Made by a program: the position numbers and the translations under genes
In this document: piece by piece, positions 18,039-26,624 of the stretch
Layout: every line of letters begins with the position of its first letter
Position numbering within the stretch: the stretch's first letter is position 1
Source: Deltaproteobacteria bacterium
GTDB lineage: Bacteria > Desulfobacterota > Desulfomonilia > UBA1062
Reading direction: 5' to 3'
DNA length: 64,000 bases
Assembly: GCA_018433775.1 (NCBI GenBank)
Contig: JAHDQN010000019.1
Coordinates: 54,097 to 118,096 of the forward strand
The notes under the pieces: generated by a model
The model's database searches: none
The model's input: only the letters and a program-made list of their open reading frames with translations
Told to the model about the DNA's origin: nothing

Positions 18039-19351
18039 CACTTGCCTATACAGAAAGCCGAAAATATGCTCTCCAGAACGTCCCGGCCCACGGAGTCGCC
18101 GGCGATCTCCCGGAGCGACTCGAGGGCGGTTTTCAGGTCCAGAACGAGGACGTCCGGGGTCATCCCGTCATCGAGCGCGGCGAGACAGTGGGCGAGGTAT
18201 TCCCGTGCCCGTGAGAGCAGGTAGGTGTGCCTGCCCAGAAACACCCCGGGCTGCCCCAGGGGAAAGAGGCAGGATACGGCGTCCATGAGCTCGTCGACAC
18301 CCGTGCGGTACTTGGCGGAGACCCAGGCCCTCTCTCCCTGGACGCCGAAACGCGGCCGGGACAGGAGGTCGGCCTTGTTCATGACCACGATCGTCTTCTC
18401 CCCGAGATTCAGCCACGGCTCGTCCTCGCTCGTCAGACCTCTGCACGCGTCCACCACATAGAGAACCAGGTGGGACTGCCGCAGGATGTCCATGGTCTTC
18501 TGGATGCCTGTCTTCTCGGGGCCCGAGGCGGTTTCCCGGATGCCAGCGGTGTCGTGGAAGAGGAAGTCCACGCCGGAGAAAACGAGACGCTCACTGATGA
18601 TGTCCCGGGTCGTGCCGCTCTCCTGGTGTACGATCGCCCGCGGGTATCCGAGGATCGCATTGAAGAGGGACGATTTGCCCGCGTTGGGCAGGCCCGCGAT
18701 GGTGGTGACGATCCCTGCATAGCGCTTTGGCGCGCTGTCTCCATGAGCGAGGAGGGAATCGATCTCCCGGATTACGGCGCCGACCGCCTGGGAGAACGCG
18801 GCTGTATCGTATACCGCATCGTCGGTGAGAAAGGATGCCTCGATACCGGATATGATTCCGAGGAGCTCGTCTCCAAGGCCTTTGATCCGGCCGGAAAGAT
18901 CGCCGGCCAGCAGGGAGCGGGCCATATCGATCCCGCAGGCGCTCTCCGCGCTGATGAGCGCACCCACAGCCTCTGCCTGGGCCAGGTCCATCTTGCCGCT
19001 TAAGTACGCCCTTTTCGTGAATTCTCCCCTGTCCGCGATTCTGGCCAGGCCCGTGGCCCCGATGACACCCATGAGGGCGTCCACAAGCAGGGGGTTGCCA
19101 TGGCAGCTTATCTCCGCCACATCCTCTCCCGTGTACGACCTGGGGCCGGGGTGGAAGACCACCATGGCCTTTTCCACGACCTCTCCGGCGGAGTCGAGGA
19201 TGGCGGCCGGTCTCTGCACATGGGCGGGCCAGTGCTCCGAAGGGGTGATGCGCCTGAGGATTTCGCAGACGTCGGGGCCGCTGATCCGGATGATGCTGAT
19301 CCCGCCGCGCCCTCGGGGCGTGGATTCTGCGTAAATGGTATCTGTTACGAT
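18038..19351 (-). CDS. mnmE: tRNA modification GTPase MnmE with non-canonical or lost start codon
   Basis: The full protein is readable from near the jag stop: TDTIYAESTPRGRGGISIIR (folate-binding domain), AGLPNAGKSSLFNAILG and GTTRDIISE of the G domain, and the C-terminal FCIGK. MnmE works with MnmG to place 5-carboxymethylaminomethyl or 5-aminomethyl groups on U34 of certain tRNAs. No ATG, GTG or TTG lies in frame between the conserved N-terminus and at least 150 nt upstream. The first canonical codon is GTG at 19219, about 44 residues inside the domain. Candidate starts are ATC at 19351 or GTA at 19348, which overlaps the jag stop as GTAA where GTGA would be expected. The end point given uses ATC. 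Confidence 0.88.
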   Translation of the reverse strand: MVTDTIYAESTPRGRGGISIIRISGPDVCEILRRITPSEHWPAHVQRPAAILDSAGEVVEKAMVVFHPGPRSYTGEDVAEISCHGNPLLVDALMGVIGATGLARIADRGEFTKRAYLSGKMDLAQAEAVGALISAESACGIDMARSLLAGDLSGRIKGLGDELLGIISGIEASFLTDDAVYDTAAFSQAVGAVIREIDSLLAHGDSAPKRYAGIVTTIAGLPNAGKSSLFNAILGYPRAIVHQESGTTRDIISERLVFSGVDFLFHDTAGIRETASGPEKTGIQKTMDILRQSHLVLYVVDACRGLTSEDEPWLNLGEKTIVVMNKADLLSRPRFGVQGERAWVSAKYRTGVDELMDAVSCLFPLGQPGVFLGRHTYLLSRAREYLAHCLAALDDGMTPDVLVLDLKTALESLREIAGDSVGRDVLESIFSAFCIGK

Positions 19352-20094
19352 CGTGACGCCCTTTTCGGTACGATGAGCACCTTCTTGTACACCCCGTCCC
19401 CCACACTCCTGGTGTTGACCTGAGCGTCGTTCTTCAGGGCGAGGTGGATAATGCGCCTGTCGTACGGGTTCATCTTTTCCAGAAACACGGACTGCCCCGT
19501 CCGCTTGGCCTTCTGGCCCATCTTGAGCGCCATGGACCGGAGAAGCTCCACATGTCTCTGGCGGTAGCCCTCGGTATCCACAGTAACATAGACAGGCTCT
19601 TCACGGTTCTTGTTCAGTATCCGGTTGACGATGAACTGCAGCGCATCGAGCGTCTGGCCGCGTTTTCCGATGAGCAGGCCCGACCCGTCCCCCACCACCT
19701 CGATGGTGTTCTCACCCCGGACACTGATCTCTGCTGAGATGTTCATGAGGCCGAGGAGCTCGGTGACGACCCGGCAGGCCTTGTCCATCTCCTCTTTGGG
19801 CACGGCCTGCTGCACGGGTGAGGGCCTCTTTTCTGGTTCGGGAGCAGACCCCAGTTTCTGGACAGGCTCCTGGGCCGTCTCCCGATCCGGGAAGCCGGCC
19901 TTGGTATCCTGCCTTTGCGCCGGCCGGGCGAGTATTTTGGCGGATTTCGTCCCCACGAGGCCGAAGAGCCCCTTTGACCCTTCCGAAATGACCCGAATGT
20001 CGAGGTTTTCGAAATCCGACCGGAACGTCCTCATGGCGGTGACGATGGCTTCGTCCACTGTCTTTGCTTCGAATTCTCTGTAATCCTCTTCCAT
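19345..20094 (-). CDS. jag: Jag/KhpB RNA-binding protein (Jag-N, KH and R3H domains)
   Basis: A 249-residue protein. The Jag-N domain is at about 1-55 (FEAKTVDEAIVTAM to GSKGLFGLVG). A proline/glutamate linker follows, then a KH-like domain with GLLIGKRGQTLDALQ and a C-terminal R3H domain with NPYDRRIIH. Jag/KhpB binds RNA and is tied to cell-envelope control in Gram-positives. Here it lies in the normal place between yidC and mnmE. AGGAG precedes the ATG by about 10 nt. Confidence 0.93.
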   Translation of the reverse strand: MEEDYREFEAKTVDEAIVTAMRTFRSDFENLDIRVISEGSKGLFGLVGTKSAKILARPAQRQDTKAGFPDRETAQEPVQKLGSAPEPEKRPSPVQQAVPKEEMDKACRVVTELLGLMNISAEISVRGENTIEVVGDGSGLLIGKRGQTLDALQFIVNRILNKNREEPVYVTVDTEGYRQRHVELLRSMALKMGQKAKRTGQSVFLEKMNPYDRRIIHLALKNDAQVNTRSVGDGVYKKVLIVPKRASRS

Positions 20095-20107
20095 GTGCTG
20101 ACGTCTC

Positions 20108-21688
20108 CTATGTATGCTTCCTGTTTATGTAGGCCTGCTGGGCAATCGACAGAATATTACTGATGAGCCAGTAAAGGACAAGACCCGAAGGGAAATTCAG
20201 GAACAGAACCGTAAAGAATACCGGCATGATGAGCATGATCTTCTGCTGGGTGGGGTCTCCCGGGGTCGGGGTCATCTTCTGCATCACGAACTGGCTCAAC
20301 CCCATGAGAATGGGGGTAATGAAGTATGGGTCCCGGGCGGAGAGATCCGGCAGCCAGGTTCCGAACAGGTGGAACGAGGTGTGCCTGAGCTCGATGGCCT
20401 GGTAGAACACCTTGTAGAGCGCGAACAGGATGGGTATCTGCAGGAGCATGGGGAGGCAGCCTCCCATGGGATTGATCTTGTGCTCCTTGTACAGCTTCAT
20501 CATCTCCTGGTTGAGCTTCTGCTTGTCCTCCTTATACTTTGCCTGGAGCTCCTTCATGAGGGGCTGGACTTTCTGGAGCTCCTTCATGGAGGTGAAGCTC
20601 TTCAGTGTCAGGGGATAGAGCAGGATCTTGATGATGATCGTGAGGATAATGATGGACCACCCATAGCTCATGGTGAAGGAGTAGATCCAGTTCATGCCCA
20701 TGAGCAGCGGCTTGGCGATGATGTCGAAGAATCCGAAATCGAGGGCCTTCCTGAGCTCGTTCCCCGCGCTCTTGAGCGTCTGCAGCTCCTTGGGGCCCGA
20801 GAAGATCTCGTACGATCTCTCCATGCTCGACCCGGGCTCGATCCGGGACGGCTCGGTATCGTAGGTGAGCCTCACCATCTCCTCGCTGATGCGCCTGATG
20901 GTGAGCGTGGTCTCCGGAGACCCGGCCGGGATGACCGTGGAGAGAAAATACTTGTCCTCGAAGCCGAACCACTTGATCTCGCCGGTGAATTCCCTGTACA
21001 CGCCCACCTTTTTCACCTTGGAGACCTTGAACTCCTCCAGGTGCTTCCCGTTGAGCAGGACAGGGCCCTGGAAGGCATACCCGTCCTTGTCCATGTCCAG
21101 GGGATAGGCCCCGTTGAGGTGCAAGTCGACATCGGCAGTCACCGGGCTCGAGGTGCCGTTCTCCACTACGGTCCGGTAGCCCATGATATAGGTCTGCGGA
21201 TCGATGGTGTAAATTTTTTTCAGCGTGACACCGGGGCTCACCTGGGCGGAGAAGACCAGCTCCTCCGGAATGTCCGGGTCCCCCTTCTTCGATGCCTCGT
21301 ACACGATGGACGAGTCGACGGGCTGATCGTTCACGCTGACCGTGGGCATGGGCGTCTTGATGGTTTCGACGGGCGGTGAATCCGGGGCAAGGTTTTCCCG
21401 GTAATCCTTGAGCTGGATGGAGGTCAGCGTCCCCCCCGCCGTGCTCCACTGCGCACGGTACCTGGGCGTCTCAACGACGATGGTCTCCCCGGGAACGGGT
21501 TGCTGCGCCTGGTCCTGCCCCTGTGAAGGCACCTGGAGCACCGTGCTCTGCTCCCGGGGTTCTGTCTGCTCTGTCTGAGCTATCTGGCCCTGAGGCTGCT
21601 CCGGAGATTTCGGCTCGATAAAGAAGAAATTCCAGAACAGAAGAATGGCTATTGATATGACTATGGCCAGCAGTGTCCTTTTTTCCAT
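20108..21688 (-). CDS. yidC: Membrane protein insertase YidC
   Basis: A 526-residue Gram-negative YidC. It has an N-terminal membrane helix (TLLAIVISIAILLFWNFFF), a Q/E-rich tether, and a large periplasmic beta domain (about residues 60-330). The five-helix insertase core at the C-terminus has MKELQAKYKEDKQKLNQEMM (cytoplasmic C1 loop), NPMGGCLPMLLQIPILFALY and FFTVLFLNFPSGLVLYWLIS. It inserts proteins into the inner membrane, alone or with SecYEG. GAAGGAGA precedes the start. It stands between yidD and jag as in most bacteria. Confidence 0.96.
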   Translation of the reverse strand: MEKRTLLAIVISIAILLFWNFFFIEPKSPEQPQGQIAQTEQTEPREQSTVLQVPSQGQDQAQQPVPGETIVVETPRYRAQWSTAGGTLTSIQLKDYRENLAPDSPPVETIKTPMPTVSVNDQPVDSSIVYEASKKGDPDIPEELVFSAQVSPGVTLKKIYTIDPQTYIMGYRTVVENGTSSPVTADVDLHLNGAYPLDMDKDGYAFQGPVLLNGKHLEEFKVSKVKKVGVYREFTGEIKWFGFEDKYFLSTVIPAGSPETTLTIRRISEEMVRLTYDTEPSRIEPGSSMERSYEIFSGPKELQTLKSAGNELRKALDFGFFDIIAKPLLMGMNWIYSFTMSYGWSIIILTIIIKILLYPLTLKSFTSMKELQKVQPLMKELQAKYKEDKQKLNQEMMKLYKEHKINPMGGCLPMLLQIPILFALYKVFYQAIELRHTSFHLFGTWLPDLSARDPYFITPILMGLSQFVMQKMTPTPGDPTQQKIMLIMPVFFTVLFLNFPSGLVLYWLISNILSIAQQAYINRKHT

Positions 21689-21713
21689 CAGATCATGTCT
21701 CCTTCAAGGTGAT

Positions 21714-21923
21714 CTAAACAGGGTCATATCCGCCGGGGTGAAAGGGATGGCACTTCAATACCCTCAAAGAGGCCTTCAGGAGACCTTTCCCTATCCCGTA
21801 CGTTTCGATCGCCTGGATAGCGTATTCTGAACAGCTCGGCCAGAAACGGCACGACTTCGGAAGGCATGGAGAAATGACTTTCTGATAGCAGCGAATCAGA
21901 CCTATCAGCAGCATCCTCACCAT
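21714..21923 (-). CDS. yidD: Membrane protein insertion efficiency factor YidD
   Basis: From the ATG at 21921-21923 the 69-residue product reads MVRMLLIGLIRCYQKVISP, followed by CRFWPSCSEYAIQAIETYG and CHPFHPGGYDPV, the three conserved blocks of YidD. An upstream in-frame start would add 17 residues without family similarity. The gene overlaps the 3' end of rnpA by 7 nt. YidD is an amphipathic inner-membrane-associated protein that helps YidC-dependent insertion. Confidence 0.92.
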   Translation of the reverse strand: MVRMLLIGLIRCYQKVISPCLPKSCRFWPSCSEYAIQAIETYGIGKGLLKASLRVLKCHPFHPGGYDPV

Positions 21924-22264
21924 GTACGCGATCCCATGGCGCTGGTTATTTCCTGAAAATATGTCTCGTAGCACGTGTTCCGATCCTGTTTTCTCGCTAT
22001 GAGAACAAAATCGTACCCGGGAGGAAAGATATCTTTATTTCTGCGGTAAATCTCCCGTAAGAGTCTTTTGATGCTATTCCTCCTTACAGCGGTTCCGATC
22101 CTTTTACTCACAGTGATACCGATGCGAGCGTGATTTTCTGAGTTTCGAGCGGCGAGGATGATGAGGTGTGGGGTGATGAGCTTGCGTACCTTCTTTGCTT
22201 CTACATTGAGATAGTCCCGTCTTTTCCTCAGCCGCTCCTGCTTCGGGAATCGTTCGTCTGACAT
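21917..22264 (-). CDS. rnpA: Ribonuclease P protein component
   Basis: A 115-residue basic protein with the RnpA pattern: FPKQERLRKRRDYLNV at the start, then RIGITVSKRIGTAVRRN and the RNR-type motif RNSIKRLLREIYR, ending in PPGYDFVLIAR. It binds the catalytic RNA of RNase P and helps recognise the pre-tRNA leader. The start codon overlaps the rpmH stop (TAATG), so the two are coupled. Confidence 0.95.
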   Translation of the reverse strand: MSDERFPKQERLRKRRDYLNVEAKKVRKLITPHLIILAARNSENHARIGITVSKRIGTAVRRNSIKRLLREIYRRNKDIFPPGYDFVLIARKQDRNTCYETYFQEITSAMGSRTW

Positions 22265-22398
22265 TACACAGCCAAACGCTTGCGTCCCTTGGCCCTCCTT
22301 CGATTGATTACAGCTCGTCCTGCCTTTGTGCTCATACGGACGAGAAATCCATGAGTCCGATTGCGTCTCGTGTTATGTGGTTGAAATGTCCGCTTCAT
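22264..22398 (-). CDS. rpmH: 50S ribosomal protein L34
   Basis: A short gene read directly from the minus strand: 44 codons from ATG at 22396-22398 to TAA at 22264-22266. The product starts [20 protein letters not shown], continues with [20 protein letters not shown] and ends RLAV. This is the standard L34 sequence and length. It leads rpmH-rnpA-yidD-yidC-jag-mnmE-rsmG and overlaps rnpA by one base. A good promoter lies upstream at 22432-22460. Confidence 0.97.
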   Translation of the reverse strand: MKRTFQPHNTRRNRTHGFLVRMSTKAGRAVINRRRAKGRKRLAV

Positions 22399-22740
22399 CG
22401 AATACCTCGATCTTCTGATTTAGGGGCATAGTATTTACATACCAGGTCAATGATTGTCAAGCGGCAAAAGGGTGGGGGGATTTTCCCGACGAGGGGCATA
22501 GATGCCGGTTTTGATTCGGGAGAATCCAGGCCTTAGAAAGTTCCGGCATTGATGCGCCCCGAGAGCATCGTTCAGTTGAGGGTGCCTGTCGATCCCCCGC
22601 TCCCGATGTCCGCCCCGGCCGGCCGGAGCACCTGTATCCCGGCTGTCCGCCCGGTTCGCTCCTCCCGGTCGGGGCAGCAGGACCCGCACGTCTTTGCGGC
22701 CTTGTCACACAGGGGCAATTCTGTATATACACGAGGGGAT
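22399..22740. other. 342-bp intergenic region between rpmH and pgeF; no origin elements seen
   Basis: Besides the rpmH promoter this holds one possibly structured stretch, 22502-22549. ATGCCGG and CCGGCAT form 7-bp outer arms, and GATTC-GGGA-GAATC makes an inner hairpin. The plus frame stays open from 22549 into pgeF, but its residues look random. I found no TTATCCACA-type DnaA boxes and no dnaA or dnaN gene, though this is where an origin often lies in other phyla. Confidence 0.5.
22432..22460 (-). promoter_or_regulatory. Sigma-70-like promoter of the rpmH operon
   Basis: On the minus strand, TTGACA (22455-22460) and TAAATA (22432-22437) are 17 bp apart, with the -10 ending 33 bp before the rpmH start codon. 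The -35 is perfect, the -10 moderate. The surrounding bases are AT-rich compared with the window. Confidence 0.5.
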
Positions 22741-23409
22741 ATGAGAGGGGTTTTCTGCACAAAGGAACTCACCATCGGCATCGACGGCGGGCCGGTCTCG
22801 GCGCGCTCCATGCTCGGGGACCTCATCCCGGGCTGCGATATCTTCTGCCTGGACCAGATTCATTCCGGCAGGGTCGTGTTTGCCGAGGATCTCGCCCCCT
22901 TGGAGACACCCCGGGCCGACGGGATCATCTCGCGCGACCCGGATGCCGTGCTCTGCGTGCGCACGGCAGACTGTGTTCCCGTGCTGGCGTGGGCCGGGGA
23001 CATGCCGCTGAACGCAGCGGTCCATGCCGGCTGGAGGGGGTTGGCACAGGGCATCGTGGCCACGTGCATCCGCATGATGCGCGCCCTGGGGGCCAGGGAT
23101 ATCAGGGCGGGCATCGGTCCCTCGATCGGCCCGTGCTGTTACGAGGTGGGCCGGGAGGTGGTCGAAGCGCTCGGTGCGGAGCCGTTTGTCAGGGTCGACG
23201 GGTCGCAGACGGTCGACTTGAGGGAAGCGGCCCGCTCCCAGCTTCTGGATTCCGGGGTGAGCGGGAGTGCAATCGAAATGCACGATCTCTGCACCGCGTG
23301 CAACACTGACCGGTTTTTTTCCTATCGCAGGCAGGGGCAGCAGGCTGGCAGAAACCTGTCGCTCATCGGAGGGAAGTCATGGTCGTTGCCGGGCTTACCG
23401 GTGGGATAG
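22741..23409 (+). CDS. pgeF: Laccase-domain protein PgeF/YfiH (purine nucleoside phosphorylase-like)
   Basis: From the ATG at 22741 (GAGGGGAT just before it) the 222-residue product shows the metal-site residues of the YfiH family: the histidine in LDQIHSGRVV, the cysteine in CVRTADCVPVLAW, and the histidine in NAAVHAGWRGLAQGI. GIGPSIGPCCYEVG and a C-terminal CTACNTDRFFSYRR are also present. Members act on purine nucleosides, and PgeF edits peptidoglycan by removing wrongly inserted L-serine. The frame is open 64 codons further upstream, but that part is not family-like. It overlaps coaE by 31 nt. Confidence 0.9.
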   Translation: MRGVFCTKELTIGIDGGPVSARSMLGDLIPGCDIFCLDQIHSGRVVFAEDLAPLETPRADGIISRDPDAVLCVRTADCVPVLAWAGDMPLNAAVHAGWRGLAQGIVATCIRMMRALGARDIRAGIGPSIGPCCYEVGREVVEALGAEPFVRVDGSQTVDLREAARSQLLDSGVSGSAIEMHDLCTACNTDRFFSYRRQGQQAGRNLSLIGGKSWSLPGLPVG

Positions 23410-24008
23410 CTACGGGCAAGTCAACGGTGACCGCTCTGTTTGCCTCGTTCGGGGCCGCGGTCATCGATGCGGACCGGATCGCCCGCGAGGTCGTGGCCCG
23501 CGGGAGCCCCGCGTGGGAAAAGATTGTGGAGCATTTCGGCACCGGGGTGCTCCGGCCGGACGGCGAGCTCGACAGGGAGCGTCTGGGCGGCGTCATATTC
23601 AGCGATGCGGTTCAGAAGGATGTCCTCAACCGCATCGTCCATCCCGAGGTCTTCCGGGAAATGGACCGGCGCATCCGGGAGCTCGGGGAAGGAAACCGGG
23701 CAAGGGTCGTGATCTGCGATGTTCCGCTGCTTATCGAGACCGGCGCGCACCAGGACTTTGAAGAGGTCATTCTGGTCTATGTCCCCGAGCCGCTCCAGAT
23801 CAGGAGGCTTATGGAGCGGGACGGGATCTCGCGGGACGAGGCGCTGAGGAAGGTGCGCTCGCAGATGTCCATCGATGAGAAGAGGGCGTATGCGACCATC
23901 GTGATTGACAACAGCGCCTCCCGTGAGGAAACGGCAAAAGAGGTCCAGCGGGCGTACCGGTATCTGGAAGAATGCGCCTCCGAGCCGGACGGGAAGGGAA
24001 AGCGCTGA
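23379..24008 (+). CDS. coaE: Dephospho-CoA kinase
   Basis: A 209-residue P-loop kinase opening MVVAGLTGGIATGKSTV. VIDADRIAREVV, DVPLLIETG and RRLMERDGISRDEALRKVRS follow, all standard CoaE blocks, with a C-terminal IDNSASREETAKEV. It phosphorylates the 3'-hydroxyl of dephospho-CoA, the last step of CoA synthesis. GGAGGGAAGTC precedes the ATG. The gene begins inside the 3' end of pgeF. Length is normal. Confidence 0.95.
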   Translation: MVVAGLTGGIATGKSTVTALFASFGAAVIDADRIAREVVARGSPAWEKIVEHFGTGVLRPDGELDRERLGGVIFSDAVQKDVLNRIVHPEVFREMDRRIRELGEGNRARVVICDVPLLIETGAHQDFEEVILVYVPEPLQIRRLMERDGISRDEALRKVRSQMSIDEKRAYATIVIDNSASREETAKEVQRAYRYLEECASEPDGKGKR

Positions 24009-24070
24009 CCGGGTGCCGGATGCCGCATGGGGAAACCGGCCCTTCGGGCATGCCCGGAAAGCGGAGAAAG

Positions 24071-24922
24071 TCAGTCTTTCGGCAGGGTCCGGGGCGGCGG
24101 GTCGGACTTCTCTTCGGATAATTTCGTTGAGGGCGACCTCCGGGGGGGATCGTCGTCCTCGTCTTTCCTGCTCCGGGCTCTGGGCCCGTCCTGATCCAGC
24201 ATCTCTTTGCGGATGAGGGATTCGAACTGCTTCGCCTCCCGGGAGTACGGATTGGTGGCGATGGACTTCTCGATCCATTTCAGGGCGTTGGTCCAGTCCT
24301 TTGCATCGTAGTACAGGCGGGCCACGTTGAAGTAGAGATTCTCGTCGCCGGGGGAGATCTCGATGGCCTTCATGTAGTTCGCCAGCGCCTCCTCGATCAT
24401 GTTGGCCTTTCTCAGCTCGATGCCGAACTCATTGAAGATGTGTTTGTTTTCTTCTTCAAAGATGGCCTCGATCCGGGAGAGCTTCTGGAACACGTTCTTC
24501 GCCTTGTCGACCTGGCCCATCTCCATGTACAGGGTTCCCACGCCGAAGTTGGCACGGATACTGTCCGGATCGATCTTCAAGGCCGAGTTATACTCCCACT
24601 CGGCTGAGTTGAACTCCTTGCGCGAGCGATGTTTTTCCGCCAGCGCAATGTGCTTGTCCGTTTCGCGTTCTTCCTTGTTTTTCACTTTATAGCCGGGCTC
24701 GAAGGTGTATTTGTTCATGAATTCGTCGTAGGGCATCTTGATGACGATGCCGGTGGGCTGTCCTTCATTCCCGAGATAGGTCACCTGTATGAGCTCATCG
24801 TCCATCTGTTCCGCGCGGCAGTAGTTCTTGACGCGCTGGGACTTCTTCGTGTGCCCGGTTCCCAGGGTGATGGTGGTTTCCTCAAAAAAAACCCCTTTGA
24901 TCTTCTTGATTGCGCTGTCCAT
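24071..24922 (-). CDS. TPR-repeat protein with N-terminal conserved domain (Geobacter-type family)
   Basis: From the ATG at 24920-24922 the product begins MDSAIKKIKGVFFEETTITL. A beta-rich head of about 80 residues follows (AEQMDDELIQVTYLGNEGQP) and then TPR units from about 100 to 245 (SAEWEYNSALKIDPDSIRAN, YMKAIEISPGDENLYFNVAR). A charged tail is rich in D, R, S and P. The head resembles a family I recall from other deltaproteobacteria, where the function is unknown. Starts further upstream are possible; the ribosome site is weak at each. It is convergent with coaE and divergent from proC. Confidence 0.8.
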   Translation of the reverse strand: MDSAIKKIKGVFFEETTITLGTGHTKKSQRVKNYCRAEQMDDELIQVTYLGNEGQPTGIVIKMPYDEFMNKYTFEPGYKVKNKEERETDKHIALAEKHRSRKEFNSAEWEYNSALKIDPDSIRANFGVGTLYMEMGQVDKAKNVFQKLSRIEAIFEEENKHIFNEFGIELRKANMIEEALANYMKAIEISPGDENLYFNVARLYYDAKDWTNALKWIEKSIATNPYSREAKQFESLIRKEMLDQDGPRARSRKDEDDDPPRRSPSTKLSEEKSDPPPRTLPKD

Positions 24923-25048
24923 AGCTTTTTTATCGGAAGATAAAAATCTTATGTTTAGAATATTTTGCCGGAAATGGGTATAATGGGGAAAAAAGAGCAC
25001 CCGGTGAGCAAAAGCGTACCATCTTGAGTGAGAAGGGAGGAGGATACC

Positions 25049-25849
25049 ATGGCTGCTGTCGGTTTTATCGGTGCCGGGAACATGGCCGAGGCGATAATAG
25101 GGGGCATACTCGAGAAGGGCTTATACGCACCCTCGGATGTTATCATATACGATGTCCGTCCCGGGCGCATGGAGGAGATGCACGGGCGCTACGGGGTCGA
25201 GACGGCCGGAGGCGCTCCGGAGCTGGTTCAAAAGAGCGGAGTGGTCATCCTGGCGGTCAAGCCCGACAGGATCGGTGCAGTTCTGGAACAGGTGCGGGAG
25301 CCTCTTGCAGAAAGGCTGATCGTCAGCATCGCCGCAGGGGTCCCCATCGAGTCCATCCAGGCGGTCACCGGGCTGCAGTCCCGGGTGATCCGGATCATGC
25401 CCAACACACCGGCGCTGGTGCTCGAGGGGGTTTCTGCACTGTGCCCGTCGTCCTCGTGCCCCCCTGAAGACGTCAAGACAGCAGAGGAGATATTCTCTGC
25501 CGTAGGCATATGCCGGCAGGTGGAAGAGAAGCTGATGAATGCAGTGACCGCCCTGTCCGGGTCGGGCCCTGCCTTCTGCTTCCTCTTCATGGAGGCCCTC
25601 GCCGACGGCGGGGTGCGCGCGGGGCTTCCCAGGGAGCTCGCCCTGGAGCTGGCCGGTGCGACCCTGAAAGGGGCTGCCGCCCTGGTCCTGAAGACCGGCA
25701 GGCACCCCGGTAAGCTCAAGGACATGGTGGCATCACCCGGGGGGACTACCATCGAAGGGGTCGGTGTGCTGGAGTCCAGAGGCTTCAGGTCCGCGGCCAT
25801 GGACGCGGTGTTCGCGGCATATCAGAAGGCGTCGCGGCTCGTCTCTTAG
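25049..25849 (+). CDS. proC: Pyrroline-5-carboxylate reductase
   Basis: The ATG at 25049 follows GGGAGGAGG by 5 nt. The 266-residue product has the N-terminal Rossmann motif GFIGAGNMAEAIIGGIL, VVILAVKPDRIGAVLEQV and RIMPNTPALVLEGVSAL. The C-terminal catalytic-dimer domain has TALSGSGPAFCFLFMEALAD and VASPGGTTIEGV. It reduces P5C to proline with NAD(P)H. The gene appears monocistronic. Confidence 0.96.
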   Translation: MAAVGFIGAGNMAEAIIGGILEKGLYAPSDVIIYDVRPGRMEEMHGRYGVETAGGAPELVQKSGVVILAVKPDRIGAVLEQVREPLAERLIVSIAAGVPIESIQAVTGLQSRVIRIMPNTPALVLEGVSALCPSSSCPPEDVKTAEEIFSAVGICRQVEEKLMNAVTALSGSGPAFCFLFMEALADGGVRAGLPRELALELAGATLKGAAALVLKTGRHPGKLKDMVASPGGTTIEGVGVLESRGFRSAAMDAVFAAYQKASRLVS

Positions 25850-25905
25850 GTGGGGCGGACCCCGTTCGTCTGCAAGAAGGACCCGAGGCCGTCAGGGAGA
25901 TTCGC

Positions 25906-26559
25906 CTAGACCCTGGTGTTCTTGATGATCTCCACCGCATCGCCGGGCGAATCCACCACGGTGAAGATGGCCAGATCCTCCTGCACGATCTTCATCTCGC
26001 TGAGCATGGTGTCCTGTATCCAGTTCAGCAGGCCGCCCCAGTAGTCCGAGCCCACGAGAATGACCGGGAAGGGCTTGATCTTGTCCGTCTGGATGAGCGT
26101 CAGGGACTCGAAGAGCTCGTCCATGGTGCCGAACCCGCCGGGGAAGATGACATAGCTCATGGCATACTTGATGAACATGACCTTTCTCACGAAGAAATAG
26201 CGGAAGTTGAGATGGATGTTCGTGTAGGGGTTCATGGCCTGCTCGAAGGGGAGCACGATGTTGAGCCCCACCGACTGGCCTCCCGCCTCGAACGCCCCCT
26301 TGTTCGCCGCCTCCATGATGCCGGGGCCTCCGCCGGTGATCACGCAGTAGCCCTCCCGGGCGAGCATGCCGGCCAGTTCCACGGCCATGCGGTAATACTT
26401 GTCGTCCGGCCGGCACCGGGCGGACCCGAAGACGGTGACCGCGGGTTCCAGGGACGAGAGGGTCTCGATGCCGTCCACGAACTCCGCCATGATGCGGAAG
26501 ATTCTCCACGACTCCTGAGGACTGATCTGATCGATGAGGTATCTGTCGTTCTTCTTCAT
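25906..26559 (-). CDS. LOG-family protein (TIGR00730; nucleoside 5'-monophosphate phosphoribohydrolase-like)
   Basis: A 217-residue protein with the two LOG motifs, GYCVITGGGPGIMEAANKGA and VIFPGGFGTMDELFESLTL, plus VTVFGSARCRPDD at the start. LOG enzymes release the base from nucleoside 5'-monophosphates (cytokinin activation in plants and some bacteria); the physiological substrate in most bacteria is not known. The start has AAGGAGC. It is divergent from the PHP gene, with only 65 bp between likely starts. Confidence 0.88.
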   Translation of the reverse strand: MKKNDRYLIDQISPQESWRIFRIMAEFVDGIETLSSLEPAVTVFGSARCRPDDKYYRMAVELAGMLAREGYCVITGGGPGIMEAANKGAFEAGGQSVGLNIVLPFEQAMNPYTNIHLNFRYFFVRKVMFIKYAMSYVIFPGGFGTMDELFESLTLIQTDKIKPFPVILVGSDYWGGLLNWIQDTMLSEMKIVQEDLAIFTVVDSPGDAVEIIKNTRV

Positions 26560-26624
26560 GCGTGCTCCTTGCCTTGCCGCCCGGTCTTCCCTCCATGCGG
26601 CCGTTATGCTATGGGTTCATCAAC

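Noticed and set aside
20114..21379. Plus-strand open frame of 421 codons
   Set aside because: It is the complement of yidC, without recognisable sequence.
22399..22740. Replication origin next to rpmH
   Set aside because: No DnaA boxes, no AT-rich unwinding block and no dnaA or dnaN nearby.
25850..25905. GGGG-CGGA-CCCC as proC terminator
   Set aside because: Only a 4-bp stem and no T-run follow, so it is too weak to call.
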